DNA from: SAR202 cluster bacterium
Lineage (GTDB): Bacteria > Chloroflexota > Dehalococcoidia > Lucifugimonadales > OSU-TB39
Direction of reading: 5' to 3'
Assembly (NCBI GenBank): GCA_009392195.1
Contig: VFGY01000026.1
Span: forward strand, 1-64,000
DNA length: 64,000 nt
In this document: piece after piece, positions 51,394 to 61,669 of the stretch
Layout of the letters: the number at the start of each line of letters is the position of its first letter
Position numbering within the stretch: the first letter of the stretch is position 1
Made by a program: the position numbers and the translations under genes
The notes under the pieces: generated by a model
The model's input: only the letters and a program-made list of their open reading frames with translations
Told to the model about the DNA's origin: nothing
The model's database searches: none

Positions 51394-52215
51394 ATGTCTA
51401 ATTGGCCAATTGCTGTTACATCACGTGATACAATCGAACAGGATTTCCCTAATATCCTTGAGGAGTTAGTGGACCTGAAATGGTCAGCAGTAATAGTCAA
51501 AAACTTCTACCCAATTATACATTGTGAAGAAATCTGTCAAAGAATAAACGAGAATAAAGATGATTTAGTTACTGTAAAAGAGTATTCTAATTCAGCAGGT
51601 GATAAAGTAGCTCTTAGATATATTGGACCCGGATTAGGTCAATATGTATCAGACAAAGAAACGTATTTTTCAGAAACAAAATTAGCACATAAGAAATTCA
51701 ACAAATTATACAACGGGCTTCCTGACCCACGTGAAATGGTAAGAAATCAACTCGCCAAACTATTGCCTGGGAAAAATATTGTAGTCGCTAAAGAAAAAGA
51801 CAGAGAGTGTTCAGATTCGGTGGTTCGAATAATGGCAGATGGTGATATGAGTGCTTTGCACAGGGATAGTGCGATGAATTATTTTAAGGGATGGCAAATA
51901 TCAAACTACCCTACACAATTTTCTGCCTTGGTATGTTTTCAAATGGCTGAATCTGGTGGAGAATTGACGGTTTACAGAAAGAGATGGGTACCTGAAGACG
52001 ACCTTGTACAAGAAGAAGGTGTTACCGGATATCCCAATTCTTTGGTATCAAACTCTGAATCGAGTACAATAACTCCACAGCAAGGTGATCTTTATATATT
52101 CCATCCAGAAATATACCATGATATCAATCCTATGCAGGGTAAAACAGACAGAATAACTCAAGGAATATTTTTCGCCATCTCTAAAAATGAGAACGTAGCT
52201 GTTTCTTGGGGATAA
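51394..52215 (+). CDS. putative 2OG-Fe(II) dioxygenase-like protein
   Basis: ALHRDS (HxD) and QGDLYIFHPEIYHDINPMQGKTDRITQGIFF (distal His plus downstream Arg) fit the double-stranded beta-helix oxygenase pattern. Confidence 0.6.
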   Translation: MSNWPIAVTSRDTIEQDFPNILEELVDLKWSAVIVKNFYPIIHCEEICQRINENKDDLVTVKEYSNSAGDKVALRYIGPGLGQYVSDKETYFSETKLAHKKFNKLYNGLPDPREMVRNQLAKLLPGKNIVVAKEKDRECSDSVVRIMADGDMSALHRDSAMNYFKGWQISNYPTQFSALVCFQMAESGGELTVYRKRWVPEDDLVQEEGVTGYPNSLVSNSESSTITPQQGDLYIFHPEIYHDINPMQGKTDRITQGIFFAISKNENVAVSWG

Positions 52216-52235
52216 TTTATTCCAGTTTGAAATAA

Positions 52236-53501
52236 CTATATAAAGTTATTCCTATCAACTAAAGTTCCACCTTGAAAAACATCAATAACATTAAATATAT
52301 CATTTATATTTTCGACCGGATTCCCCTTAACTACCAATAAATCAGCTTGCTTACCTGACTCTAACGTACCAACTATATCGTCCACGTTACATGACCGAGC
52401 AGATTCGATAGTTGCTGAACGGATAGCTTCCGCTTCCGACATTCCGACTTCAACATGAGTCAAGATCTCTTTCTGAAATTCACCCATCTTATAATGATTC
52501 CAAGCCGAATCAGAACCACACACCAAATTAACTCCATCTTCTCTCATTCTAGTTATATTTTCTATACTAACTTCTCTATTGCTTTTGAATGTATTGATTC
52601 TATCTTGTTCAACATCCGTCAAAGGCTGCACCTGTGATTTTAATGTTAAAGCATCGTATGTTTCAGTTCCTTGGTGTAAAGTTGGATTAACATAAACATT
52701 TTGTTTTACTAATCTTTCTGATATCTCAGGCCTATATAAGTAAGACCCATCTGGTTCTTTATAATATCCATGAACTATAGTATCAATATTTGCATCTAGA
52801 GCATTAATCATTCCCTGAGAGGATGCACAATGAGCCACGGTATGTTTCCCAAATTTGTGAGTTTCATTAATGATTGCAGTTAGCTCATCGACATTAAAGG
52901 AAGGTAGAAACGGATATGATGTTCTTGTGCTTCCTCCTGTTGCAGTTATCTTGATAAAATCAGCCCCTTCCTTCATTAGCTGTCTTACATTGGCTACACA
53001 TTCATCTACCCCGGTAGCCTGAATACCAAAATAACTTAAATGTCCCCCTATAATCGCCAAAGGTCTGCCACATATAATCAATCTTGGAGCAGGGGTTATG
53101 CCCATTTCTACTGCTTCTTTTAAGATAAATGTTGTTTTATTTTTAGCACCACAATCTCTTATTGTAGTAACCCCTGAATACAAGTGAATACGTGCATTTC
53201 GAGCAGCTTGCAGGGTCAACACCTCATCGGATTCTACGGCAACTTCATCACCTGCTCTCCCATCAGGTATTCCAATCAGATGAACGTGACAGTCCACTAA
53301 ACCTGGTAAAATAGTCGCATCATCATATTTATATTCCGTAGCTTTCGCGCCTTCAGGAACTTTTATGTCTTTTTCATTCCCTACCTGCAATATTTGATCG
53401 TCTTCAATCAACACAGCTCCATTTTCAAGAGCTTTATCTCCTTTGCTATCAAATAAGCGATTCGATTTAATTAACTTAAACTTGTTCTGTTGTGTCATCA
53501 A
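52236..53501 (-). CDS. metal-dependent amidohydrolase
   Basis: VDCHVHLIG, DFIKITATGGST, VAHCASS, IVHGYY, VCGSDSAW, C-terminal GTLESGKQADLLVVKGNP. Confidence 0.88.
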   Translation of the reverse strand: MMTQQNKFKLIKSNRLFDSKGDKALENGAVLIEDDQILQVGNEKDIKVPEGAKATEYKYDDATILPGLVDCHVHLIGIPDGRAGDEVAVESDEVLTLQAARNARIHLYSGVTTIRDCGAKNKTTFILKEAVEMGITPAPRLIICGRPLAIIGGHLSYFGIQATGVDECVANVRQLMKEGADFIKITATGGSTRTSYPFLPSFNVDELTAIINETHKFGKHTVAHCASSQGMINALDANIDTIVHGYYKEPDGSYLYRPEISERLVKQNVYVNPTLHQGTETYDALTLKSQVQPLTDVEQDRINTFKSNREVSIENITRMREDGVNLVCGSDSAWNHYKMGEFQKEILTHVEVGMSEAEAIRSATIESARSCNVDDIVGTLESGKQADLLVVKGNPVENINDIFNVIDVFQGGTLVDRNNFI

Positions 53502-53530
53502 TTACTCTCCAATATAGCTCTTATTGTTTT

Positions 53531-54838
53531 TCAATTCCTAGGAGGGATCTGCCTTATTCGACTCAGGGAATCTGTTGATCCTCTGTCAACAATACTTCCT
53601 CTCAAAAATACATCTCGTACCTTCCATAAATTATCAAGATGGTCATAAGGGTTTTTTCCCAAAACTAATATATCGGCGTCTTTACCTTTTGCTAAAGTAC
53701 CAACTGATTCGTCAACACCAATCGATACTGCAGATTCTTTTGTAACAGATTTAAGAGATTTAGAACGAGACAAACCCGCCAATTCCAAGCACTCAACCTC
53801 ATAAACAGTGTTGCCAAGTTGATAATCTCCCCAAGAAGAATCAGAACCAGTGATAACCTTTGCCCCAAGATCTATAAGCTTATTTAAATCCTCAACCCTT
53901 ATATCAAATTCTTTTTTGGCTTTATCTAATGCTAGAATATCTTGTTTATTTTCTGGTTTATCAATCATATTTTTCTGCATGGCCCAAATCTGCGACCGAA
54001 AAACATGAAGGGTAGGATTGATATAAACACCTTTATCAACCATCAACTCAGCTATTTTATTATCGAACCTATTCTCACCATTAGGATCTTTAAATACTGA
54101 ATGAATTATCATATCAACATTCGCTTCAACAGAAAGTTTGATACCCGCTGTAGATGTACAATGTGCAGCCGTTAATTTATTAAATTTATGCGCTTCTTCA
54201 GTAATAGCTTTAAGTTCATTTAAATTAAATGCAGGCCTCAAGGGATCAGATGTAATTGTACTTCCACCAGTAGCTGTAATTTTAATATAATCAGATCCTT
54301 CCTTCACCAATTGACGCACCATAGCACGAGATTGTACTTCTCCAGTTACTTGTGAACCGAAATAGCTCATATGGCCACCAATTATAGAAATCGGCCTTCC
54401 GCACAACATCATCCTTGGACCGATTTGATCACCTCTTAAAATACTTTTCCTTAACTCTAACATTGTTTTATTCTTGGGCCCATTTTCCCTAATAGTAGTA
54501 ACTCCTGAAAACAAGCTTTTCCTTGCATTTCTAGCAGAATTTAGAACTAACATCTCATCAGGCAATTTAACTAATTCATCTCCTAGTCTGCCATCGCCAA
54601 ATCCATTGTGATGAGTATGAGCATCTACCATTCCTGGCATTACCGTTGAATCAGAAAAATCATATATCTCCGCGTCCGCTCCAATAGGTGGTTTTATTTC
54701 ATCCCTGTTCCCTAGACCAACAATTTTTGAATCCTCTACCAAAATCGCATCACTTTTTATTGGGCCATCTGAAATTCCATCAATAATGTTATTAGATAAT
54801 ATAATTTTAAATTTCGAACCTGTTTCAAGTTTAGCCAT
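53531..54838 (-). CDS. metal-dependent amidohydrolase (paralog of the adjacent gene)
   Basis: VDAHTHHNG, DYIKITATGGST, AAHCTST, IIHSVF, ITGSDSSW, GTLAKGKDADILVLGKNP. Confidence 0.88.
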   Translation of the reverse strand: MAKLETGSKFKIILSNNIIDGISDGPIKSDAILVEDSKIVGLGNRDEIKPPIGADAEIYDFSDSTVMPGMVDAHTHHNGFGDGRLGDELVKLPDEMLVLNSARNARKSLFSGVTTIRENGPKNKTMLELRKSILRGDQIGPRMMLCGRPISIIGGHMSYFGSQVTGEVQSRAMVRQLVKEGSDYIKITATGGSTITSDPLRPAFNLNELKAITEEAHKFNKLTAAHCTSTAGIKLSVEANVDMIIHSVFKDPNGENRFDNKIAELMVDKGVYINPTLHVFRSQIWAMQKNMIDKPENKQDILALDKAKKEFDIRVEDLNKLIDLGAKVITGSDSSWGDYQLGNTVYEVECLELAGLSRSKSLKSVTKESAVSIGVDESVGTLAKGKDADILVLGKNPYDHLDNLWKVRDVFLRGSIVDRGSTDSLSRIRQIPPRN

Positions 54839-54870
54839 AAACTAAATCCATAGCTCCTTCCTTAAAAATA

Positions 54871-55572
54871 TCATTCTGTATCAGATTCACTATCTGAATC
54901 TATATCAGCTTGATTGCCTTCTATTAATACAGCAATTTGCTCATGCAGATCTGATTCAGGTGCTATATATGCTAACGATGCATTAACACCATTAGCCAAC
55001 TTTATTACAACCGATTTATATCCTAAAGTACGACCAAACCTGCCATAATTTTCACTAACTTCTGTGATTCTAGAAAGGGGTATTTTATATGTACCGGTTC
55101 GTATCATTCCTCCCCTGTTATATATCAACACATTCTCGGTCAAAACATAAGAGCTACGTAACCAAAGGAAGAATCTAGGTACAATAACCACAACAGCCAT
55201 CATTATTGCAATTACCTCGGTTATTGGCTCCATAAATAACGCTATAGCCAAAATCACAATTAACCAAGGACTGGCTGACCAGACCCAAGCTGATTTAACC
55301 TGCCTAACTTCAGTTATAACATCTCCATCTTCAATTTCATCAAGCATTTTTCTATCATCATTAGATTCAGCACTCTCCTCTTTGAATTCATTTGCTTCCA
55401 CCTCTTGTTCCACATTCAATGAATCTAGTTCATCTTCTACGTGGGTCTCATCTAATTTGTTGTCAGCATCAGAATTTAACTCAGTGCCACATATACCGCA
55501 GTAAGCATTCTTATCCTCATTAGTATTCCCACAAACTGGGCACTTATTTTTTTTGTCATTATTTGTTGGCAT
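54871..55572 (-). CDS. zinc-ribbon protein with two TM segments and a bacterial PH-like domain
   Basis: CPVCGNTNEDKNAYCGICG zinc ribbon; acidic linker; WLIVILAIALFMEPITEVIAIMMAVVVIVPRFFLWL; SYVLTENVLIYNRGGMIRTGTYKIPLSRITEVSENYG (bPH2-like). Confidence 0.7.
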   Translation of the reverse strand: MPTNNDKKNKCPVCGNTNEDKNAYCGICGTELNSDADNKLDETHVEDELDSLNVEQEVEANEFKEESAESNDDRKMLDEIEDGDVITEVRQVKSAWVWSASPWLIVILAIALFMEPITEVIAIMMAVVVIVPRFFLWLRSSYVLTENVLIYNRGGMIRTGTYKIPLSRITEVSENYGRFGRTLGYKSVVIKLANGVNASLAYIAPESDLHEQIAVLIEGNQADIDSDSESDTE

Positions 55573-55610
55573 TTCACATCCTAGTTTAAAGTAACAATTT
55601 TAGTATTAAA

Positions 55611-56483
55611 TCAATTATCTGATTTTACATTATTATAATTTATAATATGTTGTTTTTGTTTTTCAGGCATTGAGTCAGGAATCAAAGCGTTTACTGATAC
55701 AATTAAATCGCCTCGCTTACCGTTGCCATCAAGTATCGTCATACCCTGTCCAGATATTTTGAATTTTTGGTTATTTTGGCTATTAGCAGGAAGCACTAAA
55801 GCTATTTTACCTGTTATAGTTTCAACTTCAATTTCGCATCCTAAAATCAGATCATCAAACTCAACATCTACCTCGGTATATAAATCATTTTTATTTCGCC
55901 TAAATTTATTTTCTTGAGCAACTTTTATACTCAAAATCACTTCTCTCATTCCTTTAGGACTTAATTTGATTTTGGAATTTGTATCTACCCCAGCAGGAAT
56001 CGTTACTTCTATTTTTTTTGTTTTCCCAGAATCATTAATTGAAATCTGGCGAGTTGTGCCAGAAAATGCTTCTTTCAAACTTATTTCAGCCTTGATGGGC
56101 TTAGACGTATATCTGTTGGTTCTTCTTCGACTTCCAATATTACCTGAAAATAGGTCTTCAAAATCACCAAAATTAGTACTCCAATTTTCAGAATTGTTTC
56201 CGCGCCCAGGCTGTCCAAAGGGCCACCAACTACTAAAGTCTGCTCCTTGATTTATATTACCCCCATGTTGCCAATTATCTCCGAACATATCATATTTTTT
56301 TTTAGATTCAGAATTAGATAAAACTTCATATGCCTCATTAATCTTTTTGAATTTCTCTTCCGCCTGCTTATCACCAGGATTCACATCTGGATGATATTTT
56401 CTTGCAAGCTCTCTATAGGCTTGCTTTATCTCACTTTCGGTAGAAGATTTCCCAACACCTAATATGTCGTAATAGTTTGCCAT
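55611..56483 (-). CDS. DnaJ-family chaperone without zinc finger (CbpA-like)
   Basis: J-domain MANYYDILGVGKSSTESEIKQAYRELARKYHPDVNPGDKQAEEKFKKINEAYEVLS with HPD; C-terminal substrate domain, no CxxCxGxG repeats. Confidence 0.9.
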   Translation of the reverse strand: MANYYDILGVGKSSTESEIKQAYRELARKYHPDVNPGDKQAEEKFKKINEAYEVLSNSESKKKYDMFGDNWQHGGNINQGADFSSWWPFGQPGRGNNSENWSTNFGDFEDLFSGNIGSRRRTNRYTSKPIKAEISLKEAFSGTTRQISINDSGKTKKIEVTIPAGVDTNSKIKLSPKGMREVILSIKVAQENKFRRNKNDLYTEVDVEFDDLILGCEIEVETITGKIALVLPANSQNNQKFKISGQGMTILDGNGKRGDLIVSVNALIPDSMPEKQKQHIINYNNVKSDN

Positions 56484-56715
56484 AAATCTAAGGTTACTTT
56501 TTTTTCGCTTGGCTCTTACAGTAGAAAACAGTCAGAATATCTAGATTAGTTTAACTTAATGTAATTAATTTGGATGTTAAACTCTATTCTTGTTCGAGGT
56601 ATAATTTTATTATTATAAATTATAGATGTACACCCTTAAAAGAATAATGAACATTATGACTAAGTGTAATTAATGCTGATTATTATCGTACCGCAGAGAC
56701 CTAAAAGGAGATTTA

Positions 56716-57267
56716 ATGAAACTCTATACTAAACAAGGAGATGGAGGTTCCACTGGATTATTTCTAGGAGGACGCATTTCAAAATCTGACTTAAGGTGCG
56801 AAGCATATGGATTGGTCGACACTGCGGTATCTGCTATGGGCTTAGCGCGAGCGTTTTCAAGTAATAATAATGTCAAAGAAATAATAAAATCAGTTCAACT
56901 GGAAATGTTTACTGTGGGCTCAGAATTAGCAGTTGAAAAAGATAGCTACGAAAAATTTCGTAGCGAATTTGGCATTGTTACTGAAAAGATGATAAGCAAC
57001 TTAGAGGAAAAAATCGACTCGATATCTAAACAAGTTAAATTACCTCCATTTTTTATAATACCTGGAACATCTCAAACTTCGGCTGCACTAGACGTAGCCC
57101 GATCTACAGTAAGAACAGCAGAAAGAAGAGTAGTAGAACTACGAGAAAAAGGGCAATTATATAATAATAGAGTTTTAATATATCTTAACCGTGTTTCAGA
57201 CCTATTATTCATATTGGGAAGGCTAGAAGATAAAGACATGGATACCGAAATAGTTAATCAAAAATAA
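56716..57267 (+). CDS. PduO-type cob(I)alamin adenosyltransferase
   Basis: MKLYTKQGDGGSTGLFLGGRISKSDLRCEAYGLVDTAVSAMGLAR; ARSTVRTAERRVVEL; YLNRVSDLLFILGR. Confidence 0.88.
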   Translation: MKLYTKQGDGGSTGLFLGGRISKSDLRCEAYGLVDTAVSAMGLARAFSSNNNVKEIIKSVQLEMFTVGSELAVEKDSYEKFRSEFGIVTEKMISNLEEKIDSISKQVKLPPFFIIPGTSQTSAALDVARSTVRTAERRVVELREKGQLYNNRVLIYLNRVSDLLFILGRLEDKDMDTEIVNQK

Positions 57268-57333
57268 ATAAGGATTGAAACCTTAACATAAATTATTTTT
57301 TATGTATAAGTGTTTATTCAATAAAATCATGAA

Positions 57334-57945
57334 ATGCCAAATATAGCAGTAGTAAATTACGGCGGAGGAAATACTAGAAGCGTTACACTTGCTTTGGAAA
57401 GATTCGGTGCAACTCCCATTCTTGCAACTAATCAAACCCACATAGAAAATGCTGATGGCCTTGTGTTTCCAGGACAAGGTGCTAACGACCCTTCAATGCG
57501 CAATTTACGTAAGTCTAAATTAGTTGAGCCAATATTGAGATTTGTGGAAACTGGGAAACCATTTTTAGGAGTATGCCTAGGGTTACAACTTCTTTTCGAA
57601 AATTCTGAAGAAGGTACTGAACCAGGCTTAGGGATATTTAAAGGAACCGTCAAAAAATTGCCAAACAATCTAAAAATCCCACACATGGGATGGAATATGG
57701 TCAATTTCGAAAAAACGAACAAATCAATATTTGAGTTACCCAATAATGATTACTTTTATTTCGTACATAGTTATTATGTTGCACCTTCTGACAATTCCCT
57801 TATATGTGGGAAAACCGAATATGGACTGGAATTTTGTAGCGCTGTTGCATACAAAAATATATTTGCTGTTCAATTTCACCCGGAACGAAGTGGAGAAGTG
57901 GGATTGCAAATATACAAAAATTTCGTATCAATAATTAATCGTTAA
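57334..57945 (+). CDS. hisH: imidazole glycerol phosphate synthase glutaminase subunit
   Basis: VNYGGGNTRSV, FPGQGA, FLGVCLGLQLLFE nucleophile motif, VQFHPERSG. Confidence 0.95.
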   Translation: MPNIAVVNYGGGNTRSVTLALERFGATPILATNQTHIENADGLVFPGQGANDPSMRNLRKSKLVEPILRFVETGKPFLGVCLGLQLLFENSEEGTEPGLGIFKGTVKKLPNNLKIPHMGWNMVNFEKTNKSIFELPNNDYFYFVHSYYVAPSDNSLICGKTEYGLEFCSAVAYKNIFAVQFHPERSGEVGLQIYKNFVSIINR

Positions 57946-57951
57946 AACATC

Positions 57952-58704
57952 ATGAAACTGATACCTGCCATAGATATATATGAAGGTAAATGTGTAAGAT
58001 TATTTCAAGGTAATTACAACAAATCCACCACATATTCTGATTCTCCTGTTGATATGGCCTTAAGATGGGTGGAACTAGGTGCTGATATTTTACATATTGT
58101 TGACCTTGAAGGTGCCCGTTCAGGCAAATCAAAAATATTGCCAATAATCGAAAGGATTACTAGTCATGGCATACCAATTCAGGTCGGTGGTGGAATTAGA
58201 AACACAGCAGATGCAGAAAATGCATTCACCGCCGGAGCATCAAAAATCATATTAGGTACTTCCGCAATTATTGACCAACTATGGACTATGGAATTGGCAA
58301 ACAAATTTGGTAAAGATAAAATAATTATAAGTATAGATTTTGACAAAAACGGTTTAGCTGTAACTAAAGGATGGTTAGAATCAAGTGGTAAAAAAGCAAC
58401 ACAAATATTGGGTGAAATGTCAAAATTACATTTTGACCAATTTATACTAACTGATACCACAAGAGACGGCACATTGACTCAACCAAATTTTGACTTAATT
58501 AAATCTATGCGCTCACTAACAACTAACAAAATAATGATTGCTGGAGGGATTTCTAGAGTAAAACATCTTACGCAATTATCGAACTTAGGAATCGATGGTG
58601 CAATTGTAGGTACTGCAATTTATACTGGTGACATAGATTTTGAAAATGCGTTAGGAATATTAAATAAATCACAAACAAAGGGAAATGCAGGTGGAAAAAC
58701 GTGA
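57952..58704 (+). CDS. hisA: ProFAR isomerase
   Basis: MKLIPAIDIYEGKCVRLFQGNY, IPIQVGGGIR, ILTDTTRDGTLTQPNFDL. Confidence 0.94.
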   Translation: MKLIPAIDIYEGKCVRLFQGNYNKSTTYSDSPVDMALRWVELGADILHIVDLEGARSGKSKILPIIERITSHGIPIQVGGGIRNTADAENAFTAGASKIILGTSAIIDQLWTMELANKFGKDKIIISIDFDKNGLAVTKGWLESSGKKATQILGEMSKLHFDQFILTDTTRDGTLTQPNFDLIKSMRSLTTNKIMIAGGISRVKHLTQLSNLGIDGAIVGTAIYTGDIDFENALGILNKSQTKGNAGGKT

Positions 58705-59270
58705 CAGCTAGTAAAAAAACTGCTCTAACAAATGTTGATCAATCGTCCCTGACAGAAAACAAAAGATTATTAGACCCGTTTAGTATAATTCCATTAATAC
58801 CAATTCATCCAGAGCATCATGTTGCAGATATTGGGTGCGGATTTGGAACTTTCTCTATACCATTAGCTAAGTATTTATTTAGTGGTAAACTTTATGCTTT
58901 TGATACTGATTCCGCTATGTTAAAACAGGTTAAGAACTCACTTAAATCGATAAATTTGAATAATATCGAACTTAATAAATACACTGAAAAATCCATCGCG
59001 TTAAAAGATGATTTTTTAGATGGAGTGTTTCTTAGTTTAACGTTAGAAAAATCTCAATCCCCAAATATTTTATTAAATGAAATCAAACGAATAATCAAAC
59101 AGTTTGGGTGGTTAGCCATCATCTCATCGATAAATGAACTTAATAATGAAGAATATCATCACCTACCAAAAAATAAGTTAAATCAGATAGTAGAAAAGTT
59201 AGGTTTTAAAAGACTCTCCCAACGAGAACTAAACGACAAGTTTTATTTATCTATTTATAAGTGCCAATAA
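58701..59270 (+). CDS. class I SAM-dependent methyltransferase
   Basis: Motif I VADIGCGFGTFSIPLAKYL, post-I LYAFDTDSAML; GTG start overlapping the hisA stop by 4 nt, 1 nt before hisF. Confidence 0.82.
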   Translation: MTASKKTALTNVDQSSLTENKRLLDPFSIIPLIPIHPEHHVADIGCGFGTFSIPLAKYLFSGKLYAFDTDSAMLKQVKNSLKSINLNNIELNKYTEKSIALKDDFLDGVFLSLTLEKSQSPNILLNEIKRIIKQFGWLAIISSINELNNEEYHHLPKNKLNQIVEKLGFKRLSQRELNDKFYLSIYKCQ

Positions 59271-59271
59271 A

Positions 59272-60057
59272 ATGTTAACAAAAAGAATAATTTCATGTTT
59301 AGATGTAAAAGGCGATCGCGTGGTTAAAGGGATAAAGTTTTCAAACCACAAAGATGCCGGAGATCCTATTGAATTAGCTAATAAATATAATTCTGAAGGT
59401 GTAGATGAGTTAGTGTTCTATGACATAACAGCGTCATCTGATAATAGAAATATCATGGCTGGTATCGTATCAAAAGTAGCTGAACAAGTATTTATTCCAT
59501 TAACAGTTGGGGGCGGATTACGTACAATAGATGATATGCACAAAATGCTACAAGCAGGTGCAGACAAAATATCTATAAATACAGCTGCTGTTGAAAATCC
59601 AATGTTAATAAAAAATGGGGCAGAATCATTTGGGTCTCAATGCATAGTTCTAGGGCTTGATGCCATTAAAACCCAACCCAACCAATGGCGGGTTAAAATA
59701 CGAACTGGAAGAGACGGGGGGGAAGATACAGGAATGGATGTTTTGCAATGGGTACGTCAAGCCACTGATTTAGGAGTAGGTGAAATAGTTGTTAATAGTA
59801 TTGACCAAGATGGTACTGGGTCGGGCTACGATCTAGATTTGTTAAGAATAATATCTAACTCAGTAAACGTACCAGTAATTGCAAGCGGAGGTGCGGGTAA
59901 TGCAACTCATATGCTTGAAGCTGTATCTATAGGAAAAGCCGATGCCGTCCTCGCGGCTGGAGTGTTCCACTATGGGAAATTAACGATAAACCAGGTAAAA
60001 GAAACATTAAACACAAATGGTATTCCAGTCAGGAATATAGAATCTTATGCCGGTTAA
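59272..60057 (+). CDS. hisF: imidazole glycerol phosphate synthase cyclase subunit
   Basis: LTKRIISCLDVKGDRVVKGIKF, PLTVGGGLRTIDDM, NSIDQDGTGSGYDLDLL, VPVIASGGAGN. Confidence 0.96.
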   Translation: MLTKRIISCLDVKGDRVVKGIKFSNHKDAGDPIELANKYNSEGVDELVFYDITASSDNRNIMAGIVSKVAEQVFIPLTVGGGLRTIDDMHKMLQAGADKISINTAAVENPMLIKNGAESFGSQCIVLGLDAIKTQPNQWRVKIRTGRDGGEDTGMDVLQWVRQATDLGVGEIVVNSIDQDGTGSGYDLDLLRIISNSVNVPVIASGGAGNATHMLEAVSIGKADAVLAAGVFHYGKLTINQVKETLNTNGIPVRNIESYAG

Positions 60058-60095
60058 CAAAATTATCGAATCAAATAAATCACACTGGAGTTATA

Positions 60096-60710
60096 ATGGT
60101 TAAATTAAATGCTGAAGGTCTAATTCCAGTGATCACACAGGATGCTGCTAGTCATGAGGTTTTAACCTTAGCTTATATGAGTAAAGAATCTATTCAAAAA
60201 ACTTTGGATGAAAAACAAGTATGGTTTTACAGTAGGAGTAGATCAAAGTTATGGAAAAAAGGCGAATCTTCAGGTAACGAGATGAACGTTAAATCAATTC
60301 AAGCAGATTGTGATTATGACGCAATCCTTGTTCAAGTGGAACCAACTGGACCAGCTTGCCATACAGGTCACATATCATGCTTCCACAACAAAATTGAAGA
60401 CGCAACCATTTCAAGTTCCAATGAACATAATTCCAGTGTAATCGAAGAACTATACGCTACAATACAGCAAAGAAAAAAAGATATGCCCTCTGACAGTTAT
60501 ACTTCAAAATTATTCGCAAGTGGAACAGACAAAATTGCTCAAAAAGTTATTGAAGAAGCAGGTGAAACAGCTTTAGCAGGTGTAGGAAAGAACAAAGAAA
60601 ATACTATTGGTGAAATAAGCGATTTGATTTACCACCTTTTAGTTATGATGAGCAATTTAGACATAACTCCAACCGATATATGGTCAGAGCTAAAAAATAG
60701 ATCTAAATGA
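60096..60710 (+). CDS. hisIE: bifunctional phosphoribosyl-AMP cyclohydrolase / phosphoribosyl-ATP pyrophosphatase
   Basis: SRSRSKLWKKGESSGN, DCDYDAILVQVEPTGPACHTG (HisI) fused to SYTSKLFASGTDKIAQKVIEEAGETALA (HisE). Confidence 0.94.
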   Translation: MVKLNAEGLIPVITQDAASHEVLTLAYMSKESIQKTLDEKQVWFYSRSRSKLWKKGESSGNEMNVKSIQADCDYDAILVQVEPTGPACHTGHISCFHNKIEDATISSSNEHNSSVIEELYATIQQRKKDMPSDSYTSKLFASGTDKIAQKVIEEAGETALAGVGKNKENTIGEISDLIYHLLVMMSNLDITPTDIWSELKNRSK

Positions 60711-60714
60711 CATT

Positions 60715-61611
60715 TTAGTCTCGTACAGATGCATCCTTTTCATCTAATTCTTTTAATTTCTGCATAGCCATTAGTGCAACTTCTATCTGACTTTCGTTAG
60801 GAGTTTTTGTAGTCAATTTCTGTAAAGCTATAGTAGGTATTGCCAAGATATTTCCGATTTTGGTGTTTCCAAATGTACTACTAAAACGAATGATTTCATA
60901 TGATAACCCTGCGATTATAGGTATGGTTACAATCCTAACAGCTATACCTAACCAAATTGGATCTCTAGGAGTAAATGCTAATACGAAAAATGCTACTATT
61001 CCAACATATAATATAAATGCAGTACCACACCTGGGATGTTCAATTGGATATTTTTTTACTGAATTAACCCCAAGCTCATCTTTATTCTCTTCCGCATGAA
61101 TTACCATATGCTCAGCGCCATGGTACATAAACAACTGACCAATTTTTAAAAATTTGCTTATAAGGAAAATATACCCCAACACAAACAATAATCTTATAAA
61201 AGCTTCAATAAGATTAATTACTATATTTGAATCAATATATCGTTCTAATGGAGAAGAGACAAACAAAGGTAAAATAAAGAAAAATCCTACCCCAAATGAA
61301 ACACCCAATAGAACACTTATTATAATTGAAATCATGTCTACTTTTTCATCTTCGGCTTCACTTGCAACCAAGCTTGAATAAGTTAAACCTCGAAATCCTA
61401 AAATCAATGATTCCAATATTACAAACATACCTCTTATAAATGGGATATTTTTGAATATCGGTATTGGTACATTAGGTACAGATTCGTACTTATTTGCCAA
61501 AGTACCATCAGGTTTTCTTACACAAATCGCAGCTGAGTATCTACTGCGAATCATGACCCCATCCAATACAGCTTGACCACCATACATTTTATCTAATTCT
61601 TTAGATGCCAT
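60715..61611 (-). CDS. DUF1385 family membrane protein
   Basis: YGGQAVLDGVMIRSRYSAAICVRKPDGTL, LFMYHGAEHMVIHAEE, EHPRCGTAFILYV. Confidence 0.88.
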   Translation of the reverse strand: MASKELDKMYGGQAVLDGVMIRSRYSAAICVRKPDGTLANKYESVPNVPIPIFKNIPFIRGMFVILESLILGFRGLTYSSLVASEAEDEKVDMISIIISVLLGVSFGVGFFFILPLFVSSPLERYIDSNIVINLIEAFIRLLFVLGYIFLISKFLKIGQLFMYHGAEHMVIHAEENKDELGVNSVKKYPIEHPRCGTAFILYVGIVAFFVLAFTPRDPIWLGIAVRIVTIPIIAGLSYEIIRFSSTFGNTKIGNILAIPTIALQKLTTKTPNESQIEVALMAMQKLKELDEKDASVRD

Positions 61612-61669
61612 TAGTCAGTGTATGAGAATAAGCTCAAAGCATTAGCAAGACCTAACATCATTAAAAGCC

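Noticed and set aside
56484-56715. Possible cobalamin riboswitch upstream of the cob(I)alamin adenosyltransferase gene
   Set aside because: No recognisable B12-box (GCCACTG-like) sequence in the intergenic region.
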